From JAAYAY01 sp964429355 (GTDB taxonomy: Bacteria; Planctomycetota; Planctomycetia; Pirellulales; Thermoguttaceae), in contig CAYSCH010000344.1 of assembly GCA_964429355.1 (NCBI GenBank), positions 1 through 10,085 of the forward strand: a stretch of DNA of 10,085 nt. Direction: 5' to 3'. Both the position numbers and the translations under genes were made by a program. Below, piece after piece: positions 7,493 to 10,085 of the stretch. Under the pieces are notes generated by a model. The model saw only the letters and a program-made list of their open reading frames with translations. It was not told the origin of the DNA and ran no database searches. The stretch's first letter is position 1. Each line of letters starts with the position of its first letter.

Positions 7493-7518
7493 GTCCAGCC
7501 AACCGAGCCCGGCTGGAC
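7493..7518 (-). terminator. Perfect 8-bp hairpin in the spacer between the enolase-type and lipoprotein genes
   Basis: GTCCAGCC (7493-7500) and GGCTGGAC (7511-7518) form an uninterrupted 8-pair G+C-rich stem around a 10-base loop. On the minus strand it lies 94 bases after the enolase-type stop and about 30 bases before the lipoprotein ATG. No T run follows in that direction, so a classical intrinsic terminator is not shown. It could partly uncouple the trpE-enolase pair from the exporter genes, or act in the leader of the lipoprotein mRNA. Confidence 0.4.
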
Positions 7519-7611
7519 TCTCTCTCTGCTGCCCCTGAGTTTAGGCGGAATCGGCACGCCCGGAAAGGGTTTGGTGCAACTCCCCGTCCGTCGCCGCGTC
7601 GAATCTCCGTA

Positions 7612-8727
7612 TCAGGCGATTTCCGCCCGGTCGATACAACATCCTTCCAGACGCTTCGTGTCGGGCGCCACAACAAGTCCCCGCTCCCTCAGCAACTTGG
7701 CCGACAGAGGGCCGTCGGTGCCCGCTCTCACCAGCGACGGGGCCTCCGCCAGATCAAACTCGAACACATCCGCCGCGTCGAACCAATCGGCCGGATACGT
7801 GCAGTTCTCTCTGCCGGCCAACGCCAAGCCGTGCCTCATGCCAATGGCCGACTGAAGGGGGGATCCCACACGGCATGGCGTACAGTTCGTATGGCATGCG
7901 TCGTGGATCGCCACTGCCGCCGTCAATCCCCCGACTCGGCCGATTCCGATATTGATGTACTTGCAGCTCTTCAGATCCAGGGCCATCTCCACATGGTCCG
8001 TCGAAATGATCGATTCCTCCAGTGAGATCGGCGTTCGCAATGCTTCTTGAATCATGGCATGCCCTACCAGGTCGGCCGGCAGGAGCGGTTGCTCGACCAT
8101 TGCCAGCATGAAGTCGTCCAGGCGGCAGAGCATTTCCATATTGCTGAGCGTCATCGCCCCCTCGATATCGACATGCAGTGTTTCCGTGCCGAATTCCTGG
8201 CGAACGACGTTGATCATGTTGATGTCCCATCCGGGACGTATCTTCAATTCGACTCTCGCGAACCCGGACTCGAAAGCGGCATGCATCTTCTCGAACAGTT
8301 CCTCGATGGTTTCCGTCCGATCGAACGACACTCCCAGTTCCACCGTCTCGCGCTTGGCTCGCAGGAGTTCCGGCAAGGGCTTCCCCTCCAATCGAGCCTT
8401 GAGGTCCCACCAGGCCATGTCCAGCGCCGCCTTGGCATACTGGTTGCCTGAAAAGGGCGCTAGCCGCTCGGCCAGCGAGTTCCCGTCGCCGATCGACCGG
8501 CCGACAATTGCCGGTGCGAGCCAATCCCGGAGCACAGCCAGTGAGCCTCGCGCCCATTGGCCGCCAAAGGGAGCCGTCCCCGGCGACGCTTCGCCCCAGC
8601 CCGACACATCGCCGCTGCGCATCCGCACCACGACCGTCTCGTGACTGGCGATCTTCCCGAAATTCGTTTCCCGAGGGCGTCTCAGAGGCAGGCTTGCCAG
8701 GTAAAGATCAATGCCGTCAATCTTCAT
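7612..8727 (-). CDS. Enolase-superfamily protein, OSBS/N-acylamino acid racemase-like, altered active site
   Basis: This is a 371-residue protein of normal family length. It has an N-terminal capping domain (1 to about 125, with GWGEASP at 43-49) and a barrel domain. It resembles the MenC/NSAR branch: ARVELKIRPGWD (157-168), VDIEG (186-190), VEQPL (211-215), SLEESI (235-240) and INIGIGRVGG (258-267). Against the Amycolatopsis enzyme as I recall it, Lys163 is kept (K162) and metal ligands Asp189 and Glu214 are kept (D187, E212). Asp239 is Glu (E237), the first Lys of the KxK motif is Glu (E160), and Lys263 is Gly (G261). The loss of the second catalytic lysine makes ordinary OSBS or racemase chemistry doubtful. 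The start ATG overlaps the trpE stop (ATGA at 8724-8727), implying coupled translation. I do not assign menC. Confidence 0.8.
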   Translation of the reverse strand: MKIDGIDLYLASLPLRRPRETNFGKIASHETVVVRMRSGDVSGWGEASPGTAPFGGQWARGSLAVLRDWLAPAIVGRSIGDGNSLAERLAPFSGNQYAKAALDMAWWDLKARLEGKPLPELLRAKRETVELGVSFDRTETIEELFEKMHAAFESGFARVELKIRPGWDINMINVVRQEFGTETLHVDIEGAMTLSNMEMLCRLDDFMLAMVEQPLLPADLVGHAMIQEALRTPISLEESIISTDHVEMALDLKSCKYINIGIGRVGGLTAAVAIHDACHTNCTPCRVGSPLQSAIGMRHGLALAGRENCTYPADWFDAADVFEFDLAEAPSLVRAGTDGPLSAKLLRERGLVVAPDTKRLEGCCIDRAEIA

Positions 8728-10085
8728 GGGGTGTTCTTCTGCTGTTCTGCCAGTTCGATGGCTTTGAGGAGGCCACGGGCCTTGTTGAGAGTCTCGTTCC
8801 ATTCGCTCGTCGGCACGCTGTCGGCCACGATGCCCGCCCCGGCCTGGACATAGGCCTTGTTTCCTTGAACCACGATCGTTCGCAGGGCAATGCACGTATC
8901 CATGTTGCCGTTGAAGTCGATGTAGCCGACGGCCCCGGCATAGGGACCCCGGCGGTGGGGCTCGACCTCGTCGATGATCTCCATCGCCCGTACCTTGGGT
9001 GCACCCGATACCGTTCCCGCGGGCAAACAGGATTGCAGCGCGTCGAAAGCAGTTTTCCCAGGCTTCAAATGACCGGTCACGTTCGACGTGATGTGCATCA
9101 CGTGGCTGTAACGCTCGATCGTCATCACGTCCGTGAGATTGACCGTGCGGTACTCGGAAATGCGGCCCACGTCGTTTCGGCCCAGGTCAACCAACATCAC
9201 GTGTTCTGCCAGCTCCTTGGGATCGGCCAGCAATTCCTCGGCGAGCCGGCGGTCTTCTTCCTCCGTCTTGCCCCGTGGCCGCGTGCCAGCCAACGGCCGA
9301 GTCGTCACTTCCCCGTCGACCACGCGCACCATGATCTCCGGCGAGCTGCCCACGAGCGTGACGCTCGGCATCCGCACGTAAAACATGAACGGACTCGGAT
9401 TCACAACCCGTAGCGTACGGTAGATCAGGAAGGGATGTGCCTGAATCGGCACCTCCAGCCGCTGGCTGAACACCACCTGGAAGATATCCCCCGCCTTGAT
9501 GTACTCCACGCACTTCCTGACCGCGGCCTCGAACTTCTCCTGGGTGAAGTTCGACCGGTACGCCAGTTGAACGTCGCCACGGGTGTCGATATCGACCGGC
9601 TTGAGATCCCCTGACCTGGAACCCAGCCGATCGACGATCTCGTTCACTCGCCGGCAAGCGTCGTCATAAGCTCGCCGCCGGTCCCCGCCGGCGCGGTCCA
9701 GGCGGGCCATCGCAACCACCACAATCGTCTTGGTCACATTGTCGAACACCACCATTTGGTCGTAAAACGCAAACGCCAGATCCGGCACCTGCCGGTCGTC
9801 GGGAGGTGCCTTCGGAAGATGTTCGACGTAACGAACGATGTCGTATCCCGCGTATCCCACCGCCCCGCTGCAAAACGGCGGTAATTCCGGAAGCGTCGCC
9901 GCTCGAACCGACTCGATCCGCTCTCGCAACTCGCAGAGCGGATCCTCCGCAACGATCTGCCGCGTTTCCAGGATCGGCTCTCCCGACGCGGAGACTCCCG
10001 TGTGCGAACTGATCGTCACTCGATTGCCGTAAGCCTCGATCTCCAGGAACGGGTGCGTTGCCAGAAAACTGTATCGTCCCACCTT
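8724..10085 (-). CDS. trpE: Anthranilate synthase component I (N-terminus outside window)
   Basis: The product makes anthranilate from chorismate, with ammonia supplied by a TrpG glutaminase, in the first step of tryptophan synthesis in the cytoplasm. The window holds the last 453 residues, entering at KVGRYSFLATHPF. The apparent start at 10082 is an internal GTG (Val), so the real start lies beyond base 10085; full TrpE proteins are about 500 residues. Visible signatures are NPSPFMFYV (part of the conserved tryptophan-feedback pocket), RPLAGTRPRG, DLGRNDVGRI, LPAGTVSGAPKVRAMEIIDE and GYIDFNGNMDTCIALRT. GTVSGAPK is the TrpE form rather than the PabB form of this motif. The retained NPSPFMFY suggests feedback inhibition. 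The 3' end overlaps the next gene by ATGA. No trpG is seen in the window; it may lie elsewhere or upstream. Confidence 0.95.
   Translation of the reverse strand, partial: KVGRYSFLATHPFLEIEAYGNRVTISSHTGVSASGEPILETRQIVAEDPLCELRERIESVRAATLPELPPFCSGAVGYAGYDIVRYVEHLPKAPPDDRQVPDLAFAFYDQMVVFDNVTKTIVVVAMARLDRAGGDRRRAYDDACRRVNEIVDRLGSRSGDLKPVDIDTRGDVQLAYRSNFTQEKFEAAVRKCVEYIKAGDIFQVVFSQRLEVPIQAHPFLIYRTLRVVNPSPFMFYVRMPSVTLVGSSPEIMVRVVDGEVTTRPLAGTRPRGKTEEEDRRLAEELLADPKELAEHVMLVDLGRNDVGRISEYRTVNLTDVMTIERYSHVMHITSNVTGHLKPGKTAFDALQSCLPAGTVSGAPKVRAMEIIDEVEPHRRGPYAGAVGYIDFNGNMDTCIALRTIVVQGNKAYVQAGAGIVADSVPTSEWNETLNKARGLLKAIELAEQQKNTP

Noticed and set aside
7538..7566. Minus-strand promoter-like pair TTTCCG, 17 bases, TAAACT before the lipoprotein gene
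   Set aside because: The -35 matches only three of six positions. The spacing is right, but in one spacer this is not better than chance.
7007..7855. Plus-strand open frame of 282 codons
   Set aside because: It is antisense to the lipoprotein and enolase-type genes, Pro/Ser/Arg-rich and without domains.
8508..9413. Plus-strand open frame of 301 codons
   Set aside because: It is antisense to trpE and the enolase-type gene, both of which carry strong family motifs.
10080..10082. GTG as the start of trpE
   Set aside because: The frame continues to the window edge (AAG before it), and the TrpE N-terminal part is missing. This codon is an internal Val in KVGRYSF.

Overview
The window is G+C-rich bacterial DNA from a draft scaffold (ten Ns at 373-382). 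Several things together suggest a planctomycete or a close relative: a secreted TIM-barrel glycoside-hydrolase-like protein with a carbohydrate-binding-type insert, very large lipoproteins and membrane proteins, loose gene spacing and weak Shine-Dalgarno sites. This placement is an inference from gene style, not from a marker gene. No rRNA, tRNA, CRISPR array, transposase or phage gene was seen.

Left part, plus strand (1-1794). The lysine-rich C-terminal tail of an unidentified protein ends at 103. It is followed by a secreted glycoside-hydrolase-like gene (204-1794) that the assembly gap cuts in two. The two halves lie in different frames only because the N run is a placeholder. The protein has a signal peptide, a barrel with a GYIHDDEPD motif, a beta-sandwich (discoidin-like) insert inside the barrel, and a C-terminal beta domain. 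A strong hairpin (1831-1855) lies between this gene and the convergent minus-strand genes.

Right part, minus strand, read from 10085 down to 1966. It begins with anthranilate synthase component I (trpE, N-terminus outside the window). trpE overlaps by ATGA with an enolase-superfamily gene resembling o-succinylbenzoate synthase/N-acylamino acid racemase, in which one of the two catalytic lysines appears to be glycine. After a 148-base spacer with a hairpin come three genes that look like one envelope machine: an 875-residue lipoprotein with two central membrane helices, an ABC ATPase, and a 12-helix ABC-2 permease built from two homologous halves. Their order and architecture recall GldA/GldF/GldG-type exporters. 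The spacer before the ATPase gene holds a 74-bp non-coding tandem repeat. The spacer before the permease gene holds a short GATGGAAT-type iteration.

The items most worth a second look are the altered active site of the enolase-superfamily protein and its coupling to TrpE, the three-gene exporter with a fused double permease, the 74-bp repeat, and the domain nested in the hydrolase barrel.
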